From the NCBI RefSeq assembly GCF_002355655.1, contig NZ_AP017569.1:2480001-2544000 (forward strand): a DNA stretch of 64,000 nt, in the 5' to 3' direction. The DNA comes from Halorubrum trapanicum. Lineage in GTDB: Archaea; Halobacteriota; Halobacteria; Halobacteriales; Haloferacaceae. Numbering within the stretch: the first letter of the stretch is position 1; every line of letters begins with the position of its first letter. Below the pieces are notes generated by a model. The model ran no database searches. It saw only the letters and a list, made by a program, of their open reading frames with translations, and had not been told where the DNA came from. A program made the translations under genes and the position numbers. Positions 1-8,328 of this stretch are shown piece by piece.

Positions 1-185
1 CGGTTGAGGGGCCGTCGCCGTCGACCGAGACCGACGGCGTCGGAGCGAGCGAATCCGCCGTTTCACCGCTTGATTCGGGGGATTCGGTTCGGTCCGGCGC
101 TCGGCCGCCTCGGTCACTCATCTACCGGTATCCTCCGGGGAGAGGTAAAAGAAAGTTCGCATCCGAAGGTCGCTGCGGACGACTC

Positions 186-491
186 TTACGCTTCACCCCC
201 AGCTTGCCACGCGCGGCGTGCTTCGAGCGCGCGACGCGCGGTCTCGGTGAGCCGGTACTCGTTGGTTCGCCTGTCGCGTGCCTGCTTGGCGACGAGGTCG
301 CGCTCGACGAGCCTGTCGAGGTTCTGGTAGAGACGGCTGTGGTTGATCGCCTCGCCGTAGTAGTCGGCGAGGTCTGTCTTCAGGGCCGTCCCCTTGCGGG
401 CGTTCTCGTGGGAGAGCGCCCAGAGGAGGTCGCGCTGGAACGCGGTGAGGTCGGCGAGCGCATTGCGGTCAGGCGCGCACTCCGCGCTCAT
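186..491 (-). CDS. PadR-like winged-helix transcriptional regulator
   Basis: A 101-aa protein with a single winged-helix fold. Residues about 15-60 give the helix-turn-helix, including an N-H-S-R-L-Y-Q-N-L recognition helix, and about 60-85 the wing with R-R-T-N-E-Y. The length and the 'nLdrLverdLv' pattern match the small PadR-type regulators common in haloarchaeal plasmids and proviruses. Its ATG overlaps the stop of an upstream 51-aa zinc-finger ORF as ATGA, so the two are probably translated together. Family assignment is fairly secure. The regulated gene is unknown, but its place at the island edge suggests control of a mobile element. Confidence 0.8.
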   Translation of the reverse strand: MSAECAPDRNALADLTAFQRDLLWALSHENARKGTALKTDLADYYGEAINHSRLYQNLDRLVERDLVAKQARDRRTNEYRLTETARRALEARRAWQAGGEA

Positions 492-643
492 GCGTCATCC
501 TCCGCGCAGGAGTAGCAGACGGGCACGCCGCGTGCGGCGTCGAAGCCGTCTGCCGGCGCTGGACAGCGCGCGCAGTCGGTGGGTTCGCTCGATTCGCCGG
601 TCGTCGCGCAGGGCTTAAGCCCCGCTGTTGTCATCGTTGGCAT
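488..643 (-). CDS. 51-aa zinc-finger microprotein
   Basis: This short ORF starts at ATG 643, with an alternative ATG at 634, and ends in TGA overlapping the next gene's ATG by four bases. It has Cys24-x2-Cys27 and Cys43-x2-Cys46, a spacing typical of a zinc ribbon, plus Cys12. Haloarchaea encode many such small two-CxxC proteins. I infer a real gene from the paired CxxC motifs and the ATGA coupling to the PadR-like gene. Its function is unknown; it could be a partner or modulator of the regulator. Confidence 0.6.
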   Translation of the reverse strand: MPTMTTAGLKPCATTGESSEPTDCARCPAPADGFDAARGVPVCYSCAEDDA

Positions 644-835
644 GGTTCTGTGTCACGGCACAGAACCCAACCCGGTCGGGTGTGCCACCACCGCGGCCGG
701 GATTCCTACATTTCATCGCGAGCCGAGGGTTCGTCACTCGGGCTCCGTGAGCGACACTATATTTTCTTGGTACATTAATATACCGAACGCTTATCAGCGC
801 TCTTTTGGTTCTTAGAGAATCCTACCGAGCGTAAT

Positions 836-1192
836 ATGGACAAAGGCGTGGCAATTCACCATATGAGATATGCTGGCGGATGGATGACTGCGGCAGACGA
901 CCGTATCTTGGAATATCTATCTGAGAACGAAACTGGTTCGCCCGCCAAAATGAAGAGAGAAGGACCGATCCGTTATTCTCGACAGCAGATCAATCGCCGG
1001 TGTAAGCGACTGGCCGAAGAAGGCCTCGTACGACATCTAGGAAACGGAGTCTACATTATCACCGACGACGGTGAGGCGTACCTCGACGGTCGGCTTGATA
1101 CTGAGAATTGGACCTACATCGACGACGACAGCGAGGCCGTCGAGGCGCAGGACTCGTCGAACGGCGAAGCCTCGAACGGAGGGGCGACCTGA
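836..1192 (+). CDS. PhiH1-repressor-like winged-helix protein
   Basis: A 118-aa protein whose core (about residues 15-80) reads W-M-T-A-A-D-D-R-I-L-E-Y-L, then an R-Q-Q-I-N-R-R-C recognition helix and a wing ending in Y-I-I-T-D-D-G. This is the fold of the phage PhiH repressor-like family of haloarchaea. The tail is acidic and Ser-rich. The first ATG (836) is used here; an internal ATG at 863 would remove nine non-conserved residues. The stop is followed at once by the ATG of a second winged-helix gene, so the two form an operon. The AT-rich upstream stretch at about 760-790 is a plausible promoter. Confidence 0.75.
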   Translation: MDKGVAIHHMRYAGGWMTAADDRILEYLSENETGSPAKMKREGPIRYSRQQINRRCKRLAEEGLVRHLGNGVYIITDDGEAYLDGRLDTENWTYIDDDSEAVEAQDSSNGEASNGGAT

Positions 1193-1528
1193 ATGCGCGA
1201 CTCCGCCCCGTGGATGGGCAGTCTCGACGAGCGAATTTTAGAGCGGCTCGCTGAGGACGGTGACGCCGACGCATGGGAGATCGCGTTCGATATTCGCGGG
1301 CGTGTCAGTCAGAGCCGGGTGAGTGATCGGTGCGAGGTTCTGGCGGATGCCGAGCTCGTCGAACAGCACGAGCGCGAGATCGTCGACGGGCGATATGAGG
1401 TCTATTGGTCGATTACGACGTGGGGTGAGCTGTTCTTGGGTGAGGATGTCGACCCGAGTCTCGACGTCCCGGTGCCGAGTCCGCGGCCGCCGCACGCTAC
1501 GCGGCCGAGTGAGTGGGCGGGGTTCTGA
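1193..1528 (+). CDS. Second PhiH1-repressor-like winged-helix protein
   Basis: A 111-aa protein starting on the base after the preceding stop codon. Residues about 8-75 repeat the W-M-x-x-x-D-E-R-I-L-E-x-L opening and a Q-S-R-V-S-D-R-C recognition helix, so it resembles its upstream neighbour. The Pro/Arg-rich tail (about 80-111) looks unstructured. Paired winged-helix repressors of this kind are frequent in haloarchaeal proviruses and integrated elements, which fits the island setting. The target operators cannot be named from sequence. Confidence 0.75.
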   Translation: MRDSAPWMGSLDERILERLAEDGDADAWEIAFDIRGRVSQSRVSDRCEVLADAELVEQHEREIVDGRYEVYWSITTWGELFLGEDVDPSLDVPVPSPRPPHATRPSEWAGF

Positions 1529-1605
1529 GATGTGTCCTGAAACAGTACAATGAATTCGATAGACGAGCTTAAGATTAATTTACTTGTTTGTGGTTGTGTA
1601 TCTCA

Positions 1606-2256
1606 ATGACAGAATTAGCTCAATTCAGTGTCACCCCTATTATAGAGGATCCCCAGTTAGACCGTGGGGAGGATTTGTATCTTAGTATCTATTTCTCCGG
1701 GAATGGGGAAATAGATCATAATAAACTTCATATTCAGTTCCCACTTGACGATGTATTCAAACAAGGTGGAAGTGAATTTGTTGAAACGGTGGAAGACAAC
1801 TACAACATCAACGTGAACAGGGAAAGTGCTTCAGATGTTGGATACTCTATTCGATTGAGTGACGCTCATTTTGAATATGATGAGTCATCAGATTCACCGG
1901 AGGAATTTGGAAGAATTGGCGGTGAGAGGAATCATGGATACAACCCGCCACTGTTAGTGAGATTAAAAACCAAGGACGATGCTAGGCCTGGTGATTATAC
2001 AATTCCAATTACTTTCACATACCAAGATACAGAAGGAAATATTGGACAAGATTACAAGGAATCCTCATTTCATGTAAAATCTTGGCAAGAAGAAAACAGC
2101 GCGATGTTAAAAATAATCGCCGGCTTGGCAGCTATATTTACAGTATTGTCTATTATCATAGGTCCAATATTGGATGGGATAGCGTTTCTTTATCAATTGA
2201 TCGACTTTGCTATATCATTCTATAGCGGCATTCTTGACCAATTCCACTTGTTCTAG
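1606..2256 (+). CDS. Unknown protein, beta-rich ectodomain with C-terminal membrane anchor
   Basis: I do not recognise this 216-aa protein. Residues 1-165 look beta-rich, with alternating hydrophobics and a late 'GDYTIPITFTY' strand pair of Ig/NEW3-like character. Residues about 168-210 are strongly hydrophobic and give one or two membrane segments. I chose ATG 1606 over an in-frame TTG at 1588. Codon use is AT-rich, unlike the chromosome beyond 10.8 kb. Its last 42 bases overlap the convergent gene 2215-2715. It may belong functionally with the opposing four-gene operon, but that is inference from position only. Confidence 0.6.
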   Translation: MTELAQFSVTPIIEDPQLDRGEDLYLSIYFSGNGEIDHNKLHIQFPLDDVFKQGGSEFVETVEDNYNINVNRESASDVGYSIRLSDAHFEYDESSDSPEEFGRIGGERNHGYNPPLLVRLKTKDDARPGDYTIPITFTYQDTEGNIGQDYKESSFHVKSWQEENSAMLKIIAGLAAIFTVLSIIIGPILDGIAFLYQLIDFAISFYSGILDQFHLF

Positions 2257-2715
2257 CACTTCCTCAGCCCTGAGATCAAATATTGTGAGTAAATACCGAT
2301 CTTCTGGCAGGTAGTCGGTATCAGCCTTAATTTCTAACAGTCCATCATCTGACAGAGATTCGTTGGTACGTAGGTTTAGAACTCTTGAACTGGGGTCAAA
2401 ATCTGAATGTTCAGTACCTCTAACACCTGGATACAGAGGTCCTACTGATTCGAAATAGATTGGTAAATTTCCACAGGCATTTGGAACGACAAATACGATC
2501 TTCGCACGGCCTATAAGTCCGCTCTCTTCAGAATATATACGGACTGGATCCCTATCAGATTCATCTTCATTCGTTTCTTCCCCATTTATCAAGGGATCAA
2601 TCCCTATACTAATCCCGTTTCCGAATCCCCCGTTTCCGGCTCCGTCATTGCCCTCTCCCCAGCCACCGTCGGTAATCGCTGGTGTCCTTACTGAAATGGA
2701 TTTGACAGGACCCAT
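2215..2715 (-). CDS. Unknown protein, Gly-rich N-terminus (operon gene 4)
   Basis: A 166-aa protein of no recognised family. Residues about 16-40 are a Gly/Asn-rich low-complexity stretch. Residues 60-166 contain predicted beta strands, an Asn-Ala-Cys-Gly segment, and a C-terminal 'RYLLTIFDLRAEEVLEQVEL' piece. Its ATG shares one base with the stop of the preceding gene (TAATG), so translation is probably coupled. The 3' end overlaps the convergent gene 1606-2256 by 42 bp. It is the last gene of the four-gene minus-strand operon. Confidence 0.55.
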   Translation of the reverse strand: MGPVKSISVRTPAITDGGWGEGNDGAGNGGFGNGISIGIDPLINGEETNEDESDRDPVRIYSEESGLIGRAKIVFVVPNACGNLPIYFESVGPLYPGVRGTEHSDFDPSSRVLNLRTNESLSDDGLLEIKADTDYLPEDRYLLTIFDLRAEEVLEQVELVKNAAIE

Positions 2716-3365
2716 TATTTACTGATAACCTCCCTCTCAAATATCTGGGTAATATACTCAGTATCGTCATTAATTTCCCCATCTTCTGCCTGATTCTGTA
2801 TGTCAAGCGAGTCATCGGCATATGTGACCAATATATTCTGTTTGTTTCTTTCAAATATAATATCTGCCCGCTCTACGATATACTTCCCAGCTATATCTGC
2901 GAGATCAAGGCCATCAATCTCGCTATGCGAACGTAACTGCCCCTTATACAGAATCTCAACTTCCAGAATCTCATCTGCTTCTTTTATAAAATCCCATATA
3001 GCTTGTCTAGTGGGAAACAAACCGGGATAGATTTCGACATTTTCCGGTAGAATTTTCCCTAGTTTTTGTATGATCTCTCCACTAGATGGTGTATCTGACT
3101 CGGTACTCACTAGTATGATGCCAGACCCGCTTCGATAGGAGAGTTCTCCAGAGTATACCCTCTTCACGGACTTATCAAAGGGATTCGTCGTTTCGTATTT
3201 GAATTGAGCTTCGAGAATTCGCTGATCACTATATGGATATTCTTCGATTAAGGGTTCAACATCGATTACCTCAACCGAGGTAATCGATAGTTGTCCGCTC
3301 GACAAGCCCGGTAGGGATGACTCCCACTGAGAGATATCCGAGCTAGCTTTACGGACACTGACCAT
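2715..3365 (-). CDS. Unknown 216-aa protein (operon gene 3)
   Basis: No family recognised. The protein is soluble and acidic, without signal peptide or membrane segment. A 'GSGIILVSTES' strand near residue 80 and a later 'KYIVERADIIFERNKQNILV' region suggest alternating strands and helices. It lies 45 nt downstream of the 339-aa gene and overlaps the 166-aa gene by one base. AT-rich codon use matches the rest of this block and differs from the core chromosome. It is a real gene by length, coding texture and operon packing. Confidence 0.55.
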   Translation of the reverse strand: MVSVRKASSDISQWESSLPGLSSGQLSITSVEVIDVEPLIEEYPYSDQRILEAQFKYETTNPFDKSVKRVYSGELSYRSGSGIILVSTESDTPSSGEIIQKLGKILPENVEIYPGLFPTRQAIWDFIKEADEILEVEILYKGQLRSHSEIDGLDLADIAGKYIVERADIIFERNKQNILVTYADDSLDIQNQAEDGEINDDTEYITQIFEREVISK

Positions 3366-3410
3366 ATCTACGTATTACAGTAGGGATATATGGGTCTTTT
3401 TACCTCACCA

Positions 3411-4430
3411 TCATATTCCGACGTTCCACTCAGACGGCGGTTCATCACGCAAGTTCGCAAAGCGACGCAGTAGTGTATCCGGGATCGTATCGATCCTCAC
3501 TCCTTGGTTGATACACTCTTCGTAGATACCTTCGAAAAACTCGAAGGGAGGATACTTGTCCACAGGATCGAGGGACTCCCAGTGTTCATACAGCTCAACT
3601 AATTCCTTGACGAATTTTATCGCGAGGGCTATGCGAAGCGTATCGTTCGTGGTCTCACTGATCGCTCCCTTCGACGCCTTCACGTGTATCTTCGTTTTTT
3701 CTATTTTAGCGGCTATCTGTACCCCGTCCATCGTAAAGAAGCCCTCAAGCATCGAGACGCTCTTCTGCCGGAGGATTCCAATAAGAAGAGGGGTTGACTG
3801 TCCCAAATTTTGTGAATCGCTAACGATGTTGCTGCGACCAAAGTAGTCCTCACGGCCTTTCGCTTCCGAGTCGGTCAACTTCCTGATTCCAAGCCCCGAA
3901 GCAAGATCGTCACCGGTGCGATATTTATAAAAGAGCCACAGCAGAAAGTCCGCGTCAAATTGAATTTCTCGAAGTAGGACTCCAGTAGAGAGGACTCGCT
4001 GTAGCCGTTCCTTTGCCGACTCCATTTCGCCCTTTTGGCCCCGCAACGCAATGAATTCCGGATGTACCCAGTACGCATCTACATTGTTGATAGTCGGTAT
4101 ATGAACTATTCTACGTTCGCCATCAACCTCAGCTTCTTTTTCGATGAAGTCTTCGTGCTGGTAGCGGATTCCGAGTAAGTTGTCGGCGATTGCTTCCAAT
4201 TCTTCGTCAACATCCTCGTCGTCGCGTATATAATCGCGAATGCTCAGTAGTTCAAATCCGTCTCCAGGTTGACTGAATGACCCGGGCTCAAACTCAGGTA
4301 GATCATCGTGGATCTCGGATTCGACAGTAGTCACCGAGTCGTCTGAATAGATGTTAGAGTCGTCTTCAAACTCTAGAACGGAATTGAATATCAGGTACCC
4401 GCTATAGCTAAATTCGTTTTCCTCTGGCAT
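3411..4430 (-). CDS. Unknown 339-aa protein (operon gene 2)
   Basis: The largest protein of the minus-strand operon; no family recognised. The first 90 residues are acidic and probably flexible. Residues 100-339 look mostly helical, with the aromatic-rich segments 'FLLWLFYKY' and 'ELYEHWESLDPVDKYPPFEFF'. I see no nuclease, ATPase, protease or membrane signature. It starts 52 nt after the 225-aa gene. If this operon is a defence module, this could be its main scaffold or effector, but nothing in the sequence proves a role. Confidence 0.55.
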   Translation of the reverse strand: MPEENEFSYSGYLIFNSVLEFEDDSNIYSDDSVTTVESEIHDDLPEFEPGSFSQPGDGFELLSIRDYIRDDEDVDEELEAIADNLLGIRYQHEDFIEKEAEVDGERRIVHIPTINNVDAYWVHPEFIALRGQKGEMESAKERLQRVLSTGVLLREIQFDADFLLWLFYKYRTGDDLASGLGIRKLTDSEAKGREDYFGRSNIVSDSQNLGQSTPLLIGILRQKSVSMLEGFFTMDGVQIAAKIEKTKIHVKASKGAISETTNDTLRIALAIKFVKELVELYEHWESLDPVDKYPPFEFFEGIYEECINQGVRIDTIPDTLLRRFANLRDEPPSEWNVGI

Positions 4431-4482
4431 GGATTATTATTCGAGTTGATGTGTCTGTATGGTATAAATTTTATCCATCTTA

Positions 4483-5160
4483 TTATTTGTTCAGGTGTAG
4501 AATCTCGTCAATAACGTACTCCGCGAAATCAGTTGATTCGTAATTACTCGGCTGGTATACGTCGATATATCCACTTTCAGTCAGACTCACTTTCACCTTC
4601 TCTTCTCCCCTCCGGTGGTTTACCCCTACTTGATTCTTATTCGAGGTTTTTAGCGTGTTTCCAATGTGAGCGTCGCTAAGTACATTTTCACCGTATACTA
4701 CGCCCTTTTCTGCTTCGCTACCAACTCCATAGAACCCGACCTGCCAAGGTGTACTCTCACTGTGTTCCGACAGGAACTCAGCCAAGTCGAACTCTGCCCT
4801 CTCAACGGACTCTAGTCCGACAATGTCTCTCAGCATGTCGAAGAGGAATACGCCGGAGCCACTGTCGACTACTACAAATTCTCCGGGTACAAAGACGAAC
4901 TCCGTATATTTCGTCTGACGTTGACCCTCTTCGACAACTGTGATCTCCCCTTGATCAGTAATTTGTACGGTTTCCTCTTGAACAATGGATTGAACAGCTG
5001 CGCGGCCAGTTTGGACTGTGAATCCACTCCCCACGTTATTGTGAGTTTGCGTTACTTCGATACACTCGGTTAGTGGTGTACCATCCTGCTCAACCGTTCG
5101 ATGGTAAGATTCCACCTGCCGCGGCTCACCCTCAACAATGCCGATTACTCCTGACTTCAT
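4483..5160 (-). CDS. Unknown 225-aa protein (operon gene 1)
   Basis: First gene of the four-gene minus-strand operon; no family recognised. The N-terminal half is beta-rich and threaded with Thr/Val/Gln. Near residue 95 it has a hydrophobic 'FVFVPGEFVVVDSG' pair of strands followed by 'GVFLFDMLRDIVG'. No membrane or catalytic motif is evident. Its start lies only 23 nt from a small ORF on the other strand, or 187 nt from the CoiA-like gene if that small ORF is not translated, so the two units are divergent. Confidence 0.55.
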   Translation of the reverse strand: MKSGVIGIVEGEPRQVESYHRTVEQDGTPLTECIEVTQTHNNVGSGFTVQTGRAAVQSIVQEETVQITDQGEITVVEEGQRQTKYTEFVFVPGEFVVVDSGSGVFLFDMLRDIVGLESVERAEFDLAEFLSEHSESTPWQVGFYGVGSEAEKGVVYGENVLSDAHIGNTLKTSNKNQVGVNHRRGEEKVKVSLTESGYIDVYQPSNYESTDFAEYVIDEILHLNK

Positions 5161-5183
5161 GATAGTTGGATAAAACGACCCGG

Positions 5184-5351
5184 ATGAAAAACTCTAGCTA
5201 TTCGGAAATAGGTCAGTACATTCTTCACAACTATCTACTCTGGGGAGGCACCTCGCTAAATCAAATTGAAAAACATCTTGCTCACTCGTTTCACTTTCAC
5301 CACACTTGTGATCAACTTATTTCGTCGGATTTCATAGATCCCGGTATATGA
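5184..5351 (+). CDS. Possible 55-aa coupled ORF upstream of CoiA-like gene
   Basis: This short ORF begins at ATG 5184 (a TTG at 5166 is in frame) and its TGA overlaps the ATG of the CoiA-like gene as ATGA. Residues 20-50 have a helix-rich pattern with several His residues (H-F-H-F-H-H) and could form a small winged-helix-like unit. The overlap is the main argument that it is translated. Against it, only 23 nt separate it from the divergent gene, which leaves little room for two promoters. Treat as tentative. Confidence 0.35.
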   Translation: MKNSSYSEIGQYILHNYLLWGGTSLNQIEKHLAHSFHFHHTCDQLISSDFIDPGI

Positions 5352-6715
5352 GTTTCATAGCCCTCCTTGACGGCGAAAAAGCGATTTCACCGTTCGAGGT
5401 TGATCAGCCAGATCCCAATCTCAACTGTGTTGAGTGCGAAGGGCCAATGTACGTCGTTGTTGAACACACACGGAACAACGGAGCGCTCGTCTCTCGCCAC
5501 TTCAGACATAATCCCGGCGTCGACGACAGCAACTGTAACCTCAGCGGCGAGAGCGACATCCACGAGAAACGAAAGACAATCGCGCTCTCAAAAGCGCTTG
5601 TTGAGTTCGAGGGGAACTGCGCTGAGTGGGGAGTTGAAGAGCAGATCGGGTCCAAGCGGGCAGACTCCTTTGTCCGGTTCGAGGAGCCGCATCCGAAGTA
5701 CGGTCACGGACTGGCAATCGAGTACCAACACAAGAACATCTCCAAGAACCGCGACGAGTCAACCCAGAACTACCTCGACGAGGGATTCACCACTGTCTGG
5801 CTCTGGGACGGTCAGTTCACGAGTGACGATGATGTCGATCTCTTCGAGGGCGAAGTCGTCCCCGTGTGGCCCACCGCAGTCCCAGACCGTTCTGAGTGGG
5901 GGCCGACAGACGAATTCGAGTTCGATATGTTCCCGCTCCGCTCATGGACCACTTCTGGCGAGGACAGTTCTCCGGGATTCAGCTCCTACTTGAAACCAGA
6001 TCGCATTACTCGCCATCGCCAAACGGCTCGGGACGTTTGGGACTTTGAGTTCCCTGATTCGCCTTCGATATTGGTTCGTCTCCCGGACGAGTGGTACGAC
6101 CGCTATATCCGCGAGCTTTGGGACACCGCACCGTGGGACCTCCGGTTCGACGATCCCGGCTCGTACGGCTTGGAGAGATGGATCGCTAGCGCAAGCGACG
6201 AGCAACCGGAAGTAGCAATTTCGGTGATTCTTCCTCCCGAGTATTATCAAGAATTGGCCACTGACCTCCGGCGTTCCGTTCCATGGGAGCAGTTCTTCTC
6301 CGGTACGGTTTTCGAGAACAACGACTCTCTCCGTCACCCCCGATCCGGTGTCACGGGTGCCGATTCGAGACCGGACGTTACAGGGTCGCTCCCATTTGTG
6401 GATTGGTTAATCGATACAAAGAGAGTGATCAGGCTGAAAGATCGGTCGAGCAGCTATCGTCTGGTTTCTCTCGATGACGCCGATCCCGACGACTACTATC
6501 GGTACCTTCTCCCTCACGAGTTGGCTCTCAAAACGGATTATGGAGGACCAGAACCTCCGCCGGGCACATTTGATGATGTTCAGTGTCGGAACTGTGGCAG
6601 GTACTGGTATGTTGGTGAAGAGCGGCTAGAGTGTCAAAAATGTGGCTCAGACGTTGATTGGGACTGGAACATGAGAACGGGCCGAATTGGTTCTGTGCCA
6701 GACTATGTAGAGTAG
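5348..6715 (+). CDS. CoiA-like nuclease with N- and C-terminal zinc sites
   Basis: A 455-aa protein with the layout of competence protein CoiA-like nucleases. An N-terminal zinc-finger-like part carries Cys27-x2-Cys30 and R-H-F-R-H at 50-54. A PD-(D/E)XK-type core follows, with His72-Glu73, Asp106 and Glu125-x-Gln127, the E-x-Q variant seen in CoiA. Residues 180-400 are not recognised. A zinc ribbon closes the protein (Cys413/416 and Cys429/432). Bacterial CoiA acts in DNA uptake, whereas archaeal relatives usually sit in mobile or defence loci. Here it lies between an unknown operon and a restriction-modification set, so an anti-element nuclease role is plausible. The nuclease call is good; its biology is inferred. 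Confidence 0.7.
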   Translation: MSFIALLDGEKAISPFEVDQPDPNLNCVECEGPMYVVVEHTRNNGALVSRHFRHNPGVDDSNCNLSGESDIHEKRKTIALSKALVEFEGNCAEWGVEEQIGSKRADSFVRFEEPHPKYGHGLAIEYQHKNISKNRDESTQNYLDEGFTTVWLWDGQFTSDDDVDLFEGEVVPVWPTAVPDRSEWGPTDEFEFDMFPLRSWTTSGEDSSPGFSSYLKPDRITRHRQTARDVWDFEFPDSPSILVRLPDEWYDRYIRELWDTAPWDLRFDDPGSYGLERWIASASDEQPEVAISVILPPEYYQELATDLRRSVPWEQFFSGTVFENNDSLRHPRSGVTGADSRPDVTGSLPFVDWLIDTKRVIRLKDRSSSYRLVSLDDADPDDYYRYLLPHELALKTDYGGPEPPPGTFDDVQCRNCGRYWYVGEERLECQKCGSDVDWDWNMRTGRIGSVPDYVE

Positions 6716-6718
6716 AAT

Positions 6719-6976
6719 CTATTCCTCGGTGAATTCCCACTCCAGCGTATCAGGGTCAACCCGCACTACACCGACCTTCGCCGTTTCATCCATCACAGCG
6801 ATATCGATTTGATCTCGAACGTGCGACTCGACGGAGAGCTCTTCGAGTCGCCACTCTTGCGTATCTAACTCCGGCGGAATATCGTCTCCAGACACGACGT
6901 TCACCGATCGAAGTGTCCCATACCGTTCTGACGTGACCTCCACTTCGACAGGGAATTCAACGAGGTCACCGCTCAT
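6719..6976 (-). CDS. Small acidic hypothetical protein, 85 aa
   Basis: An acidic 85-aa protein with alternating beta-type residues and no recognised domain. Its stop lies three bases from the stop of the convergent CoiA-like gene, and it diverges from the methyltransferase with a 140-nt gap. Codon use is intermediate between the AT-rich block and the methyltransferase. It could be a small partner or antitoxin-like protein, but no motif supports that. Confidence 0.5.
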   Translation of the reverse strand: MSGDLVEFPVEVEVTSERYGTLRSVNVVSGDDIPPELDTQEWRLEELSVESHVRDQIDIAVMDETAKVGVVRVDPDTLEWEFTEE

Positions 6977-7116
6977 ACGTCGACTTCACCGCCCCACGAT
7001 ATGAAATTTGCTCAGGAAGATCCGGCATCGTGACGAGCGTCTCCCGGACGAGTCGCCTCTCTAACGGTTCTCCCAGTACCAACGATTAAATACGGTTGAG
7101 CGGCACTCTCCGATAG

Positions 7117-8328
7117 ATGAGTCAGCAGGACCTGACCTACGTCGATCTGTTCGCGGGAGCGGGCGGACTCTCCGTCGGCCTCGAACGCGCCGGCTTCGAG
7201 CTCGTCCACGCCGTCGAGGTCGACGACGACGCCCGCGCCTCGTTCGCGAACAATCGCGAGGGTCTGGAGCCGGCGGAGCTGACGCAGGACATCCGCGAGG
7301 TCGACAACCAAGATGTCACCGAGGTCGTCGGCCGCGACACCGTCGACCTCGTCGCCGGCGGTCCGCCCTGTCAGGGATTCTCCGAGGTGGTCAGTCCCGA
7401 CGGGAGCGACGACCGGAACCACCTCTTCGTGAACTTCATCTCGTGGGTGAACGAGCTCGACCCGAAGGCGGCGCTGTTCGAGAACGTCCGTGGGATGCAA
7501 AACACCGCCGACGGGAAGTTTCTCGACGCCGTCGAGGAGTCGTTCGGCGAGATGGGCTACGATGTCAGCTACCGCGTCGTAAAGGCGTCCGACTTCGGCG
7601 TCCCGCAGCAGCGTCACCGCCTGCTGGTGCTCGCGACGAAGCGCTCGACGACCGAGTTCCCCTTCGACGGCTTCGAGTTAGACCCGATCGAGACCCCCGG
7701 CGTGATCGCCGGAATCGGCGACCTCCCCGAAGTCAGTCCCGGCGAGGAGAAGACCGAGTACGACGTCGAGCCGACGACGGTCATTCAGGATGACCTCCGC
7801 GGCGACAACACCGATCTCACCCACCACCAAGCCGCGAACCACACCGAGGACATGGTGGAGATGATTTCGCACATCTCTGACGGTGGAAACCGAACCGAGA
7901 TCCCGGACGAGCTCCAGCCGTCCTCGGGCTACCACAACTCTTACTCTCGACTCGATTCGCGGGAGCCGGCCGTCGCGATCACCTCGAACATGTCGAAGCC
8001 CTCCAGCGCCCGGTGTATCCACCCGTTCCAGCATCGCGGGCTCACGCCGCGCGAGGGGGCGCGCTTACAGACGTTCCCCGACTGGTACCGCTTCGACGGC
8101 GGCCTCGTCTCGGTCCGGAAGCAGATCGGGAACGCGGTGCCGCCGTACCTCGCGGAGTCCGTCGGCTACTACCTCAAGCAGAGCGTCTACAGCCAGACGC
8201 TGACCGACGAGGAGCGAGAGCGCATCTACAAGCTCCGCTGTGGTGGGATGGACCTCGCCGAGTTCGAGGAGGAGAAGTCAGATATCGGCGGCCACGCGCA
8301 GCAGGTCACGCTTGACTTCGCTGACTGA
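7117..8328 (+). CDS. dcm: DNA (cytosine-5) methyltransferase
   Basis: A 403-aa m5C methyltransferase that transfers a methyl group from S-adenosylmethionine to cytosine in DNA. All key motifs are visible: motif I D-L-F-A-G-A-G-G (10-17), motif IV G-G-P-P-C-Q-G-F-S with nucleophile Cys85, E-N-V (122-124), motif VIII Q-Q-R-H-R (164-168) and motif X G-N-A-V-P-P near 338. The target-recognition region is the variable stretch before motif IX, so specificity cannot be read. Two PD-(D/E)XK nuclease genes follow on the same strand after a 163-nt gap, which points to a type II restriction-modification system. Confidence 0.92.
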   Translation: MSQQDLTYVDLFAGAGGLSVGLERAGFELVHAVEVDDDARASFANNREGLEPAELTQDIREVDNQDVTEVVGRDTVDLVAGGPPCQGFSEVVSPDGSDDRNHLFVNFISWVNELDPKAALFENVRGMQNTADGKFLDAVEESFGEMGYDVSYRVVKASDFGVPQQRHRLLVLATKRSTTEFPFDGFELDPIETPGVIAGIGDLPEVSPGEEKTEYDVEPTTVIQDDLRGDNTDLTHHQAANHTEDMVEMISHISDGGNRTEIPDELQPSSGYHNSYSRLDSREPAVAITSNMSKPSSARCIHPFQHRGLTPREGARLQTFPDWYRFDGGLVSVRKQIGNAVPPYLAESVGYYLKQSVYSQTLTDEERERIYKLRCGGMDLAEFEEEKSDIGGHAQQVTLDFAD

